Origin: Bacteroidota bacterium
GTDB taxonomy: Bacteria; Bacteroidota; Bacteroidia; UKL13-3
Assembly: GCA_018883485.1 (NCBI GenBank)
Contig: VEQB01000123.1
Coordinates: 1-6,815, forward strand
Direction: 5' to 3'
DNA length: 6,815 nt
The first letter of the stretch is position 1; the number at the start of each line of letters is the position of its first letter. The translations under genes and the position numbers were made by a program. Under the pieces are notes generated by a model. The model saw nothing but the letters and a program-made list of their open reading frames with translations. It did not search any database and was not told the origin of the DNA. Shown here in pieces: positions 1 through 5,971 of this stretch.

Positions 1-469
1 ACAAAAGACCATACAAGCCAATCATAAAATCGAATCTTCCAATGGTTGGATTGGTTAGAATAATGAACCCAAAAGCTCCTGAAACAATGGCATTAATATA
101 CAAAAATATTTTATAAGCCTTGATAAAAAAGGAAGTGATAAAAATTGAAATTCCCATCACAATCGCAAATACCCCAATAATATCAGTAAAGATATCTGTG
201 GCACGCGAAACATTTAACATCACATATCCGCCGGTTACCAAATCTATCAAACCCCATAACAATCCAAAAATCCAAGCTTTGTTAGATTTCCTAAGCAAAA
301 TCGAAACCACAAAATAAAGTCCGCCAGAACCTAACAAAATGATGCCTAAAAAATTCATAGGACCGTAAATAGTTTTCGACTCCATAAACAACACCAAAAA
401 TCCAAACAACATAAATAACAAGCCTCGCACAATTAAGGCATATCCTGCGCTTTTTCTAAACAACTTCAT
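1..469 (-). CDS. HdeD/DUF308-like multi-pass membrane protein (C-terminus outside window)
   Basis: Reading the minus strand from the ATG at 469 gives 156 residues open to the window edge, starting MKLFRKSAGYALIVRGLLFM. About five to six hydrophobic helices are visible: residues 11-30, 38-58, 66-86, 92-115, 120-138 and the start of another at 147. They are separated by short basic loops such as LLRKSNKAW and FIKAYK. Glycine-rich helices in paired arrangement (GIILLGSGG, GVFAIVMGIS, GAFGFIIL) resemble the HdeD/DUF308 family, whose usual length of roughly 180-200 residues means only the last helix is missing. The E. coli relative HdeD is linked to acid resistance, but most family members have no known biochemical role, and none is inferred here. 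It is divergent from the WG-repeat gene and has its own promoter-like sequence. The family call is by overall pattern; a generic small membrane protein is the alternative. Confidence 0.7.
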   Translation of the reverse strand, partial: MKLFRKSAGYALIVRGLLFMLFGFLVLFMESKTIYGPMNFLGIILLGSGGLYFVVSILLRKSNKAWIFGLLWGLIDLVTGGYVMLNVSRATDIFTDIIGVFAIVMGISIFITSFFIKAYKIFLYINAIVSGAFGFIILTNPTIGRFDFMIGLYGLL

Positions 470-481
470 TTAAATTTTTTT

Positions 482-512
482 TAAAAATAGGATATGTGAA
501 GGTGTAGTGCAA
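482..512 (-). promoter_or_regulatory. Candidate housekeeping promoter of the HdeD-like gene
   Basis: On the minus strand, TTG (512-510) is followed after 20 bases by TATTTTTA (489-482). This matches five of six fixed positions of the Bacteroidota -7 element TANNTTTG, and the spacing is close to the usual 19-20. Transcription would begin a few bases before the ATG at 469, leaving a very short leader. Such AT-rich matches occur by chance, so this is tentative. Confidence 0.35.
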
Positions 513-529
513 GTAAAAATAACATTAAA

Positions 530-546
530 TTGGCACGACCTTTGTT
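530..546 (+). promoter_or_regulatory. Sigma-54-like -24/-12 promoter upstream of the WG-repeat gene
   Basis: The sequence TTGGCACGACCTTTGTT matches the RpoN consensus TGGCACG-N4-TTGCW at 10 of 11 unambiguous positions. The -24 block TGGCACG (531-537) is perfect. In the -12 block, GC is replaced by GT (544-545). The predicted start near 556 would give a leader of about 21 nt before the ATG at 577. An overlapping housekeeping-type reading exists (TTTG 541-544, 18 bases, TATTTTCG 563-570), but it would start transcription at the ATG itself. The sigma-54 reading fits the gene better. The window shows no activator gene and no clear upstream activator site. Confidence 0.45.
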
Positions 547-576
547 TTTGCTACAAAAGCTTTATTTTCGCCACCA

Positions 577-999
577 ATGAGAATCGTATTATTAATTATT
601 GCCATACTCTTTTTTTACTCTCCAGAGTTGTTTGCGCAAAAGCGTGTAGGAGGTAAAATGCTTAAAGGTTATGATGTCATTTATCCTTTTAAAAATGGTC
701 GCGCCAAAGTAATCCGAGGTGGCAAAATGGGTTTCATAGATATGCAGGGTGAAGAAGTAATTAAACCAGAATTCGACAATATCCTACCCTTTGAAAAAGG
801 CATTGCGCGCGTAGAAAATGTTGGCTTATTAGGACTTATTAATGAACAAGGTGAAATCCTACTCGATCCAATTTACGACTATATAGGAACCAATAAAGAA
901 GGCTTAGTTATTGTTACTAGAAAGAACAAAAAAGGCCTCATAAAAATATCGGGGCCGTCTCCAGAAAATGTAGAATATTTAGTGGATGTGAGGGATTAA
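577..999 (+). CDS. Short secreted WG-repeat protein
   Basis: The 140-residue product starts with a Sec signal peptide (residues 1-20, hydrophobic core IVLLIIAILFFY, cleavage likely after LFA before Q21), so it should reach the periplasm or outer surface. The rest consists of about three WG-type repeats with cores at residues 50-67 (KMGFIDMQGEEVIKPEFD), 84-101 (LLGLINEQGEILLDPIYD) and a degenerate one at 119-126 (KGLIKISG), joined by PF-x-x-G-x-A-x-V segments. These are beta-rich repeats of unknown function, common in Bacteroidota and often present in many more copies. The diagnostic Trp of the WG pair is replaced in all three (M, L, K). There is no catalytic motif. The start at 577 is supported by the signal peptide directly following it. 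The gene converges with the serine hydrolase, with only 14 bp between stop codons and no hairpin terminator seen between them. Confidence 0.8.
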   Translation: MRIVLLIIAILFFYSPELFAQKRVGGKMLKGYDVIYPFKNGRAKVIRGGKMGFIDMQGEEVIKPEFDNILPFEKGIARVENVGLLGLINEQGEILLDPIYDYIGTNKEGLVIVTRKNKKGLIKISGPSPENVEYLVDVRD

Positions 1000-1013
1000 G
1001 TTTTAAGTTTTGG

Positions 1014-2159
1014 CTATAGGTCTTGGGCGAGGTTAAGCCAATCAAAAATATCTGAAGGGAGTTCGTCTCCCTTTTTTTCTGCCCTTTTATGGCCTAATCT
1101 AACAATAATTGTTTTTGTCTGAGGAACAACAAATATATATTGACCTTTAATCCCCCGCGCATAAAAAACTTTTTGCCCCTTATGTGCTAACAACCACCAT
1201 TGATAACCATACTCCAAATTAGGCTCTCCATTTTCTTTCTTAGGAGCGCCAGGCAAAAGGCTTTGAGCAATAAAGCTGCTATCAATAATTTGCTCATTAT
1301 CCCATTTACCATACTGCAAATACAATTTTCCAAATCTGGCAAAATCTCTAGCAGTTGCATAATAACAGCAACTTACTTTTTCCATTCCACCTTCTTTATC
1401 TAAACTCCAAAATGCATCAGATTCTGCCCCTATCTTTGTCCATAAACGCTTGGCGGCATATTCTGCTACAGCCATGCCCGTAACCTTTTTAATTACCATA
1501 CCTAAGAGTTGAGAATCCCCACCCTTGTAAGCATAAACAGTGCCTGGCTCAGCAATTTTTTCTGGGCCAATAATAGTAGCATTTACATCATCTCCATAAT
1601 ATGCTTTGGCAGGCCAAGCAAACAAACTTCCATAACTTTCTTTAAAGTCCAATCCACTGCTCATCATTAAAGCATGCCTTATGGTAATCTTATCATAAGG
1701 CGCAACAGCATAAGCTTCTATATACTTGCCAATAGGCTCATCCAAGCTTTGGATCAAACCGTCTTTTAAAGCACAACCAATGAGGGCAGCCGTAAAACTT
1801 TTAGCCATAGAAAAACTATTACTTAGGGTTTCTTTATCATACCCCAAATCATACCATTCGTACAATAAACTATCGTCTTTAATTACCAAGAAAGCAGTTG
1901 TTTCTAACTCCTTTAATTTCTGTAAAGCACTGCTTGAACCAACCATTAAATTATAGTGTACTGAAACAGGCCAAGCTTGCCCTTCTGCTTTAATGATTCT
2001 ATTTGTGGCAAAATCATTTAATTCGTTAATATCTGGCCCTAATTTACCATGTAAGATGGTTTTATAAAGGGCTGTAGGCACATGCTTATTTCCAGTGAGG
2101 TAAAGGAAAATATAAGCAATACCAATGAGCGCGACTGCTGCAAAAAAGATCCTTTTCAT
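1014..2159 (-). CDS. Membrane-anchored serine hydrolase, beta-lactamase class C/NylB-like fold
   Basis: The 381-residue protein has an N-terminal hydrophobic segment (about 4-22) after MKR that can serve as an anchor or uncleaved signal, placing the enzyme domain in the periplasm. The domain (about 85-378) is of the PF00144 type. The nucleophile motif S117-M-A-K120 lies in SNSFSMAKSFTAALIG, followed by the typical DEPIGKYI and TIRHALMMSSGLDF segments. Y211 sits six residues after P205 of PGTVYAY, at the place of the class C tyrosine. The third motif is A334-R335-G336 (ARGIKGQYIFVVP) instead of KTG, and Y-x-N becomes Y-K-G. These substitutions fit 6-aminohexanoate-dimer hydrolase-like esterases and amidases rather than true beta-lactamases. 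The substrate is unknown. Its ATG lies 3 bp after the stop of the YD-repeat gene, so the two are probably cotranscribed. No ribosome-binding sequence is visible. Confidence 0.88.
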   Translation of the reverse strand: MKRIFFAAVALIGIAYIFLYLTGNKHVPTALYKTILHGKLGPDINELNDFATNRIIKAEGQAWPVSVHYNLMVGSSSALQKLKELETTAFLVIKDDSLLYEWYDLGYDKETLSNSFSMAKSFTAALIGCALKDGLIQSLDEPIGKYIEAYAVAPYDKITIRHALMMSSGLDFKESYGSLFAWPAKAYYGDDVNATIIGPEKIAEPGTVYAYKGGDSQLLGMVIKKVTGMAVAEYAAKRLWTKIGAESDAFWSLDKEGGMEKVSCCYYATARDFARFGKLYLQYGKWDNEQIIDSSFIAQSLLPGAPKKENGEPNLEYGYQWWLLAHKGQKVFYARGIKGQYIFVVPQTKTIIVRLGHKRAEKKGDELPSDIFDWLNLAQDL

Positions 2160-2162
2160 AAA

Positions 2163-3128
2163 CTAATTATACCAGGTATAATGGCTTCTTTCAACCGATA
2201 ACAATTTACCTTTCCTATTATATTGGCGCCAGGCAATTCTATAGCCTCTTTCATTTACATCATATTCATAAGTATAGTTTAATTTACCCTTAGCATTGTA
2301 ATTGGCAAAAGCACTTATAAAACCATTTGAAGTGTACTTGTAAACGCTCTTACCCCTTGGTTTTCCATCCACAGAAGTATATTCATATTCTAACAACAAA
2401 CTGTCTTTGCTATAGGTATAAATTTGCCTTCTCAATTTCCCTTTCTCATTTCTAGTTTCAATAACTTCATAGAATCTTCCATCTTGATGCACCCCTTCAC
2501 TCTTGCAATAATTGGTTTGTTTTACTTCCTTTAGCGCTTCACCTTTCGAATTGCAGGAGTAAGAATAAATTATTTTTAACTTAGCATTTTTATCGTAATT
2601 TCTGTATTCGGCAATTGAGCCAGAATCATTGTAAGAGTAAGTTGAATATCCTGTTAACTTATTTTTTCTACCATAACTCATCACTTTCTGCCTCCTACCC
2701 TTTGCATCATAAATAGTTGAATCTGTTAAACGAATATTCTTTGCCTTTTTATGCCCATATTGGTAGCAAATTGGACTCCCATTCTCAACAAAAGAATAGC
2801 ACCAAAAACCTCCAGTATCCCCTTTATGTAATGTATAAGCAGACTTATAAATAGAATCTCTATAAATCTCATAATAGGTTTTCTTTCTACCCTTATCCCA
2901 CTCCCTAAACAACATATTTCCATAAAAATTATATTGCTTTAACTCACGATCTAAAAACTTTCCTTTTTTGTTAAAAGTAGAATCAATTTCTGTTTGTACC
3001 TTAAATGCTTTACTTGGCTTTATCCCTTTATACAACCTTCCATAAACCGTTCTATCAAGTGGGAAATATTGGGCAAAACTACCCAAGCATAAAAAAACAA
3101 AAATTAAACTTACTCCAATTTTTTTCAT
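2163..3128 (-). CDS. Secreted protein with YD/RHS-like repeats, function unknown
   Basis: The 321-residue product begins with a clear Sec signal peptide (MKKIGVSLIFVFLCLGSFAQ, cleavage likely after A19). Residues 45-320 are a Tyr/Lys/Gly/Asn-rich series of degenerate repeats of about 20 residues with the core Y-[DN]-x-x-G-K-x...Y. Examples are around 52-57 (FNKKGK), 140-145 (YDAKGR), 166-170 (YNDSG), 226-232 (RNEKGKL), 277-283 (YNAKGKL), 289-294 (YDVNERG) and 303-309 (YNRKGKL). The pattern resembles the YD repeats of RHS-type proteins and similar Bacteroidota surface proteins. However, there is no toxin domain and no DPxGxx RHS core terminus, and the protein is far too short for an RHS shell. 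It is first in a two-gene unit with the serine hydrolase 3 bp downstream. It lies 47 bp beyond the groEL terminator, so it probably has its own promoter, which I could not identify with confidence. Confidence 0.75.
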   Translation of the reverse strand: MKKIGVSLIFVFLCLGSFAQYFPLDRTVYGRLYKGIKPSKAFKVQTEIDSTFNKKGKFLDRELKQYNFYGNMLFREWDKGRKKTYYEIYRDSIYKSAYTLHKGDTGGFWCYSFVENGSPICYQYGHKKAKNIRLTDSTIYDAKGRRQKVMSYGRKNKLTGYSTYSYNDSGSIAEYRNYDKNAKLKIIYSYSCNSKGEALKEVKQTNYCKSEGVHQDGRFYEVIETRNEKGKLRRQIYTYSKDSLLLEYEYTSVDGKPRGKSVYKYTSNGFISAFANYNAKGKLNYTYEYDVNERGYRIAWRQYNRKGKLLSVERSHYTWYN

Positions 3129-3174
3129 ACCACCAAAATAAGCAATAAAAACGAAATCGGCTTCAGAATATTAC

Positions 3175-3208
3175 AAAAAAAAATCCCAAGGCGCAAGCCT
3201 CGGGATTT
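3175..3208 (-). terminator. Rho-independent terminator of groESL
   Basis: On the minus strand, AAATCCCGAGGC pairs with GCCTTGGGATTT around a four-base loop (TTGC, 3196-3193), giving a 12-bp stem with one internal G-U pair. A run of nine T (3183-3175) completes the stem and continues beyond it. On the plus strand the same pair would be an A-C mismatch and the tail is a weaker T-run, so the structure is oriented for minus-strand transcription. It lies about 55 bp beyond the groEL stop codon and just upstream of the YD-repeat gene, separating the two units. Confidence 0.9.
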
Positions 3209-3222
3209 ATATCTTTTTGAAT

Positions 3223-3257
3223 TCTCGCTAGTAGCTAGAAGCCAGTTGCCAGAAGCC
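3223..3257 (-). repeat. Degenerate heptanucleotide tandem repeat, five units
   Basis: Read on the plus strand, five consecutive 7-mers occur in register: TCTCGCT, AGTAGCT, AGAAGCC, AGTTGCC, AGAAGCC. The consensus is AG[AT][AT]GC[CT], with GC at positions 5-6 in every unit. The array begins 7 bp after the groEL stop codon and ends before the terminator hairpin, so it is transcribed as part of the groESL 3' untranslated region. It codes for nothing visible. No known element is recognised. Confidence 0.6.
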
Positions 3258-3263
3258 TTCTTC

Positions 3264-4898
3264 TTAGTAATCCATTCCCATACCACCTGGCATTCCACCT
3301 GGCATTGGCGCTGGATTAGCTTCTTTTTCTTCTGCTAAAATACACTCAGTTGTTAGAATCATGGCAGCTACAGAGGCTGCATTTTGTAGGGCAACACGAC
3401 TCACTTTGGTTGGATCAATTACACCAGCCGCAATTAGGTTTTCATATTGCTCTGTGCGCGCATTGTAACCAAAATCTGCTTTTCCCTCGCGTACTTTGTT
3501 TACTACTACAGAACCTTCACCACCAGCATTGGCAACAATCTGACGCAATGGTTCTTCTAAAGCACGCTTGATGATGGCAATACCTGTTGTTTCATCTTCA
3601 TTTAAGCCTTTTAATTTCTCTAAAGCTTCAATCGAACGGATGTAAGCAACACCACCACCAGCAACTATACCTTCTTCAACAGCAGCGCGTGTAGCATGCA
3701 AAGCATCGTCAACACGGTCTTTCTTTTCTTTCATTTCAACTTCGGTAGCCGCACCAATGTACAATACAGCAACACCACCCGCCAATTTAGCCAAACGCTC
3801 TTGCAACTTCTCACGATCGTAATCTGAAGTTGTAGACTCTATTTGTGCTTTAATCTGATTTACACGGGCAGTAATTTCTTCTTTAGTTCCAGCACCATTG
3901 ATAATTGTAGTGTTGTCTTTATCTATAGAAACTTTCTCTGCTCTACCTAAATAAGTAAGGTCTACATTCTCTAATTTATAACCACGCTCTTCGCTAATTA
4001 CAGTTCCGCCAGTTAAGATAGCAATATCTTCTAACATAGCTTTTCTGCGGTCTCCAAAACCTGGGGCTTTAACAGCAGCAATTTTTAATGAGCCACGAAT
4101 CTTATTTACCACTAAAGTTGCTAAAGCTTCTCCTTCTACGTCTTCGGCAATAATTAACAATGGCTTACCAGATTGAACTACTTTCTCTAAAACTGGAAGT
4201 AATTCTTTCATGTTGCTAACCTTCTTATCATAGATTAAGATATAAGGCGCATCCATTTCCACTTCCATTTTATCTGCATTGGTAACAAAGTATGGAGAAA
4301 GGTAACCTCTATCAAACTGCATACCTTCTACAGTTTTTACTTCGGTTTCTGTACCTTTTGCTTCTTCAACCGTAATTACACCTTCTTTACCAACTTTTGC
4401 CATTGCATCTGCTATTAACTTTCCAATCACTTCGTCGTTATTAGCAGAAATAGTAGCTACTTGCTGAATCTTTTTGTTATCATCTCCAACTTGCTGTGAT
4501 TGGGTTTTTAAGTTCTCAATAACCGATTCAACCGCTTTATCGATGCCACGCTTTAAATCCATTGGATTTGCACCAGCAGCAACGTTCTTTAAACCTGCAT
4601 TCACAATAGCTTGTGCCAAAACAGTAGCAGTTGTGGTTCCATCACCTGCTAAATCAGCAGTTTTAGAAGCCACCTCTTTTACCATTTGTGCACCCATGTT
4701 TTCAATTGGGTCTTTTAATTCAATTTCTTTAGCCACAGAAACACCATCCTTAGTAACAGAAGGTGAACCAAATTTTTTGTCGATAACTACATTACGTCCT
4801 TTTGGACCTAAGGTAACTTTAACCGCATTGGCTAAAGCATCAACACCGCGTTTTAAACCATCACGTGCATCTACACTGTATGAAATTTTCTTTGTCAT
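3264..4898 (-). CDS. groEL: Chaperonin GroEL (Cpn60, 60 kDa)
   Basis: The 544-residue protein is full length for GroEL. It forms the cytoplasmic tetradecameric ATP-driven folding chamber that works with GroES. Visible marks: N-terminal equatorial segment with VTLGPKGRNVVI (28-39), the nucleotide-binding GDGTTTATVLAQ (85-96, with D86 equivalent to E. coli D87), the apical domain at roughly 190-375 including YLSPYFVTN (199-207) and KAPGFGDRR (277-285), catalytic D398 in VDDALHATRAAVEEG, the Cpn60 signature continuing into GIVAGGG (410-416), and the C-terminal Gly/Met tail (MPGGMPGGMGMDY) that lines the cavity. The tail is short and ends in DY. The ATG at 4898 matches the family start (MTKKISYSVDAR). 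It is 33 bp downstream of groES, with which it forms an operon, and it ends at the hairpin terminator. No frameshift or missing key residue was seen. Confidence 0.99.
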   Translation of the reverse strand: MTKKISYSVDARDGLKRGVDALANAVKVTLGPKGRNVVIDKKFGSPSVTKDGVSVAKEIELKDPIENMGAQMVKEVASKTADLAGDGTTTATVLAQAIVNAGLKNVAAGANPMDLKRGIDKAVESVIENLKTQSQQVGDDNKKIQQVATISANNDEVIGKLIADAMAKVGKEGVITVEEAKGTETEVKTVEGMQFDRGYLSPYFVTNADKMEVEMDAPYILIYDKKVSNMKELLPVLEKVVQSGKPLLIIAEDVEGEALATLVVNKIRGSLKIAAVKAPGFGDRRKAMLEDIAILTGGTVISEERGYKLENVDLTYLGRAEKVSIDKDNTTIINGAGTKEEITARVNQIKAQIESTTSDYDREKLQERLAKLAGGVAVLYIGAATEVEMKEKKDRVDDALHATRAAVEEGIVAGGGVAYIRSIEALEKLKGLNEDETTGIAIIKRALEEPLRQIVANAGGEGSVVVNKVREGKADFGYNARTEQYENLIAAGVIDPTKVSRVALQNAASVAAMILTTECILAEEKEANPAPMPGGMPGGMGMDY

Positions 4899-4931
4899 AA
4901 TAATTAATAATTAGTTTCTAATAAAATAGAA

Positions 4932-5219
4932 TTAAATGGTAGCGAAAATGTCGCTCTCGCGCATAATTAACAAATCTTTTCCTTCAACGCTGATTTCGGT
5001 ACCAGCATATTTGCCATAAAGTACAATATCGCCAGCCTTAACCGCAGGCTTGTTGCCTTTTTCGTCTACTTCACTTACAGAAATTACTGTTCCTCTTTGG
5101 GGCTTCTCTTTTGCAGTATCAGGAATAATAATACCTGAGGCTGTTTTTTCTTCTGCTGGTGCAGGCTCAACCACTACTCGGTTTTGAGTGCCTGCAATGG
5201 GTTTTAAATTTACTGACAT
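4932..5219 (-). CDS. groES: Co-chaperonin GroES (Cpn10)
   Basis: The 95-residue protein starting at the ATG at 5219 (MSVNLKPIAG) has the normal Cpn10 length. It is the heptameric lid of the GroEL chamber. Visible marks: the mobile loop EEKTASGIIIPDTAKEKPQ (23-41) with the GroEL-contacting hydrophobic triplet I30-I31-I32, the segment AGDIVLYGKYAGTEI (62-76), and the C-terminal LLIMRESDIFATI (83-95). An in-frame ATG at 5282 would add 21 residues (MLGIALATER...) unlike any GroES; it lies inside the likely promoter, so the 5219 start is chosen. Compared with the canonical KPLxDRVLVxP opening, this protein reads KPIAGTQNRVVVEP, about three residues longer with N for D. First gene of the groES-groEL operon. 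Confidence 0.98.
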   Translation of the reverse strand: MSVNLKPIAGTQNRVVVEPAPAEEKTASGIIIPDTAKEKPQRGTVISVSEVDEKGNKPAVKAGDIVLYGKYAGTEISVEGKDLLIMRESDIFATI

Positions 5220-5261
5220 ATAATATAGTTTAATTTGTGATTTGAAATGTACTCGTTCTGT

Positions 5262-5294
5262 TGCCAAAGCTATGCCAAGCAAAGAATGCTGACA
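5262..5294 (-). promoter_or_regulatory. Predicted groESL promoter region, overlapping sigma-A-like and sigma-54-like elements
   Basis: On the minus strand, TAGCTTTG (5272-5265) matches the Bacteroidota -7 element TANNTTTG exactly, with a weak -33 (CTG, 5295-5293) 20 bases upstream. Overlapping it, TTGGCATAGCTTTGGCA (5278-5262) has GG and GC exactly 10 bases apart, as in sigma-54 promoters, but the -12 block is TGGC rather than TTGC. Either reading places transcription about 30-40 nt before the GroES ATG at 5219. No CIRCE inverted repeat (the HrcA site) is present in 5220-5407. Which sigma factor is used cannot be settled from sequence alone. Confidence 0.5.
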
Positions 5295-5324
5295 GTTTTT
5301 CAGAAAAGAGGCGAAAAATTGACA
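5290..5324. repeat. Two direct TGACA/TGTCA sites 30 bp apart upstream of groESL
   Basis: TGACA occurs at 5290-5294 and 5320-5324 on the plus strand, reading TGTCA on the groESL strand in both cases. The sites are in the same orientation and about three helical turns apart. They lie just upstream of the groESL -24/-7 elements, and the distal copy overlaps the putative -35 of the divergent sigma-factor promoter. They could bind a regulator, but two 5-mers can easily arise by chance. Confidence 0.3.
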
Positions 5325-5348
5325 AGCAGTTTAAAAAACCTGTATATT
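5319..5348 (+). promoter_or_regulatory. Candidate promoter of the ECF sigma-factor gene
   Basis: TTGACA (5319-5324) is followed after 18 bases by TATATT (5343-5348), close to a classical -35/-10 pair. Read as a Bacteroidota -7, TATATTAG (5343-5350) matches five of six fixed positions of TANNTTTG, with a 21-base spacer from TTG. Transcription would begin near 5355, giving a leader of about 50 nt before the ATG at 5408. It is back to back with the groESL promoter. Confidence 0.4.
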
Positions 5349-5407
5349 AGTGGCAGAGATACAACCCTAAAAGAGGTAAAAACTGACTACACAATAGCGA
5401 AACAAAA

Positions 5408-5971
5408 ATGTTGAAAAACGAACCCGATATCATTAAAGGATGCATTGAAGGCAATAGAGCTTCACAAAAAGCACTATATGAAGGCTTTGCAAGCAAAATG
5501 CTTGGGGTTTGTATGCGCTATGCCAAAGATAGAGCAGAAGCAGAAGACATGCTACAAGAGGGTTTTTTGAAAGTTTTTCAAGGCATTTCAAAATTTAAAA
5601 ATGAAGGTAGCTTTGAAGGTTGGGTAAGGAGAATTATGGTGTACAATGCCATCAATCACTACAAACATCGTAGTCGCAAGTTCCAAGAAGACCTAGACCA
5701 AGAATATTACGATGCACCCTTTAACGACGAATTAATTGAAAAAATTAGTGCCAAAGAAATTGTAGCGTTAATTCAGCATTTACCAGAAGGTTACCGCGCC
5801 ATCTTTAACTTGTATGCCATTGAAGGGTACACCCATAAAGAAATTGCAGAAAAGTTAAATATCGCAATTGGCACCTCTAAATCGCAATATTCTAGAGCCA
5901 AACAAAATATGCAAGCCTTATTGGCTAAGCATTATCAAATAATGAATGAACCCTTTGAAGAAGCAAAATAG
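5408..5971 (+). CDS. RNA polymerase ECF-type sigma factor
   Basis: The 187-residue protein has the two-domain ECF layout. Region 2 is at about 20-90, including LGVCMRYAKDRAEAEDMLQEGFLKVF (32-57, core binding) and FEGWVRRIMVYNAINHYKHRSRK (69-91, -10 recognition). A linker (92-112) lacks region 3. Region 4 at about 113-172 is a helix-turn-helix (LPEGYRAIFNLYAIEGYTHKEIAEKLNIAIGTSKSQYSRAKQNM, -35 recognition). ECF factors direct RNA polymerase to small stress or envelope regulons and are usually held by an anti-sigma factor. Here the overlapping downstream gene encodes a membrane protein of the right layout. The start at 5408 gives a standard N-terminus; no Shine-Dalgarno sequence is present. The target regulon is unknown. 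Length and motifs are complete, and nothing appears damaged. Confidence 0.95.
   Translation: MLKNEPDIIKGCIEGNRASQKALYEGFASKMLGVCMRYAKDRAEAEDMLQEGFLKVFQGISKFKNEGSFEGWVRRIMVYNAINHYKHRSRKFQEDLDQEYYDAPFNDELIEKISAKEIVALIQHLPEGYRAIFNLYAIEGYTHKEIAEKLNIAIGTSKSQYSRAKQNMQALLAKHYQIMNEPFEEAK

Noticed and set aside
1010..1041. Inverted repeat TTGGCT...AGCCAA between the convergent genes as a bidirectional terminator
   Set aside because: Only six base pairs with a 20-base loop, no T-tract after it on either strand, and it lies mostly within the hydrolase coding end.
1014..2159. Calling the hydrolase an antibiotic-resistance class C beta-lactamase
   Set aside because: The Y-x-N and K-T-G motifs are replaced by Y-K-G and A-R-G, which fits NylB-like esterases or amidases instead.
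2163..3128. RHS toxin or toxin-antitoxin component
   Set aside because: No RHS core terminus, toxin domain or immunity partner; only short YD-like repeats behind a signal peptide.
4474..4914. 146-codon open frame on the plus strand opposite groEL
   Set aside because: It lies antisense to a strongly conserved groEL coding region, has no family resemblance and starts among groEL codons; a shadow frame.
5220..5282. Longer GroES start at the ATG at 5282 adding 21 residues
   Set aside because: The added residues do not resemble any GroES N-terminus and the segment holds the likely promoter; the ATG at 5219 gives the standard length.
5220..5407. CIRCE operator for HrcA
   Set aside because: No TTAGCACTC-N9-GAGTGCTAA-like inverted repeat is present in the groESL upstream region.
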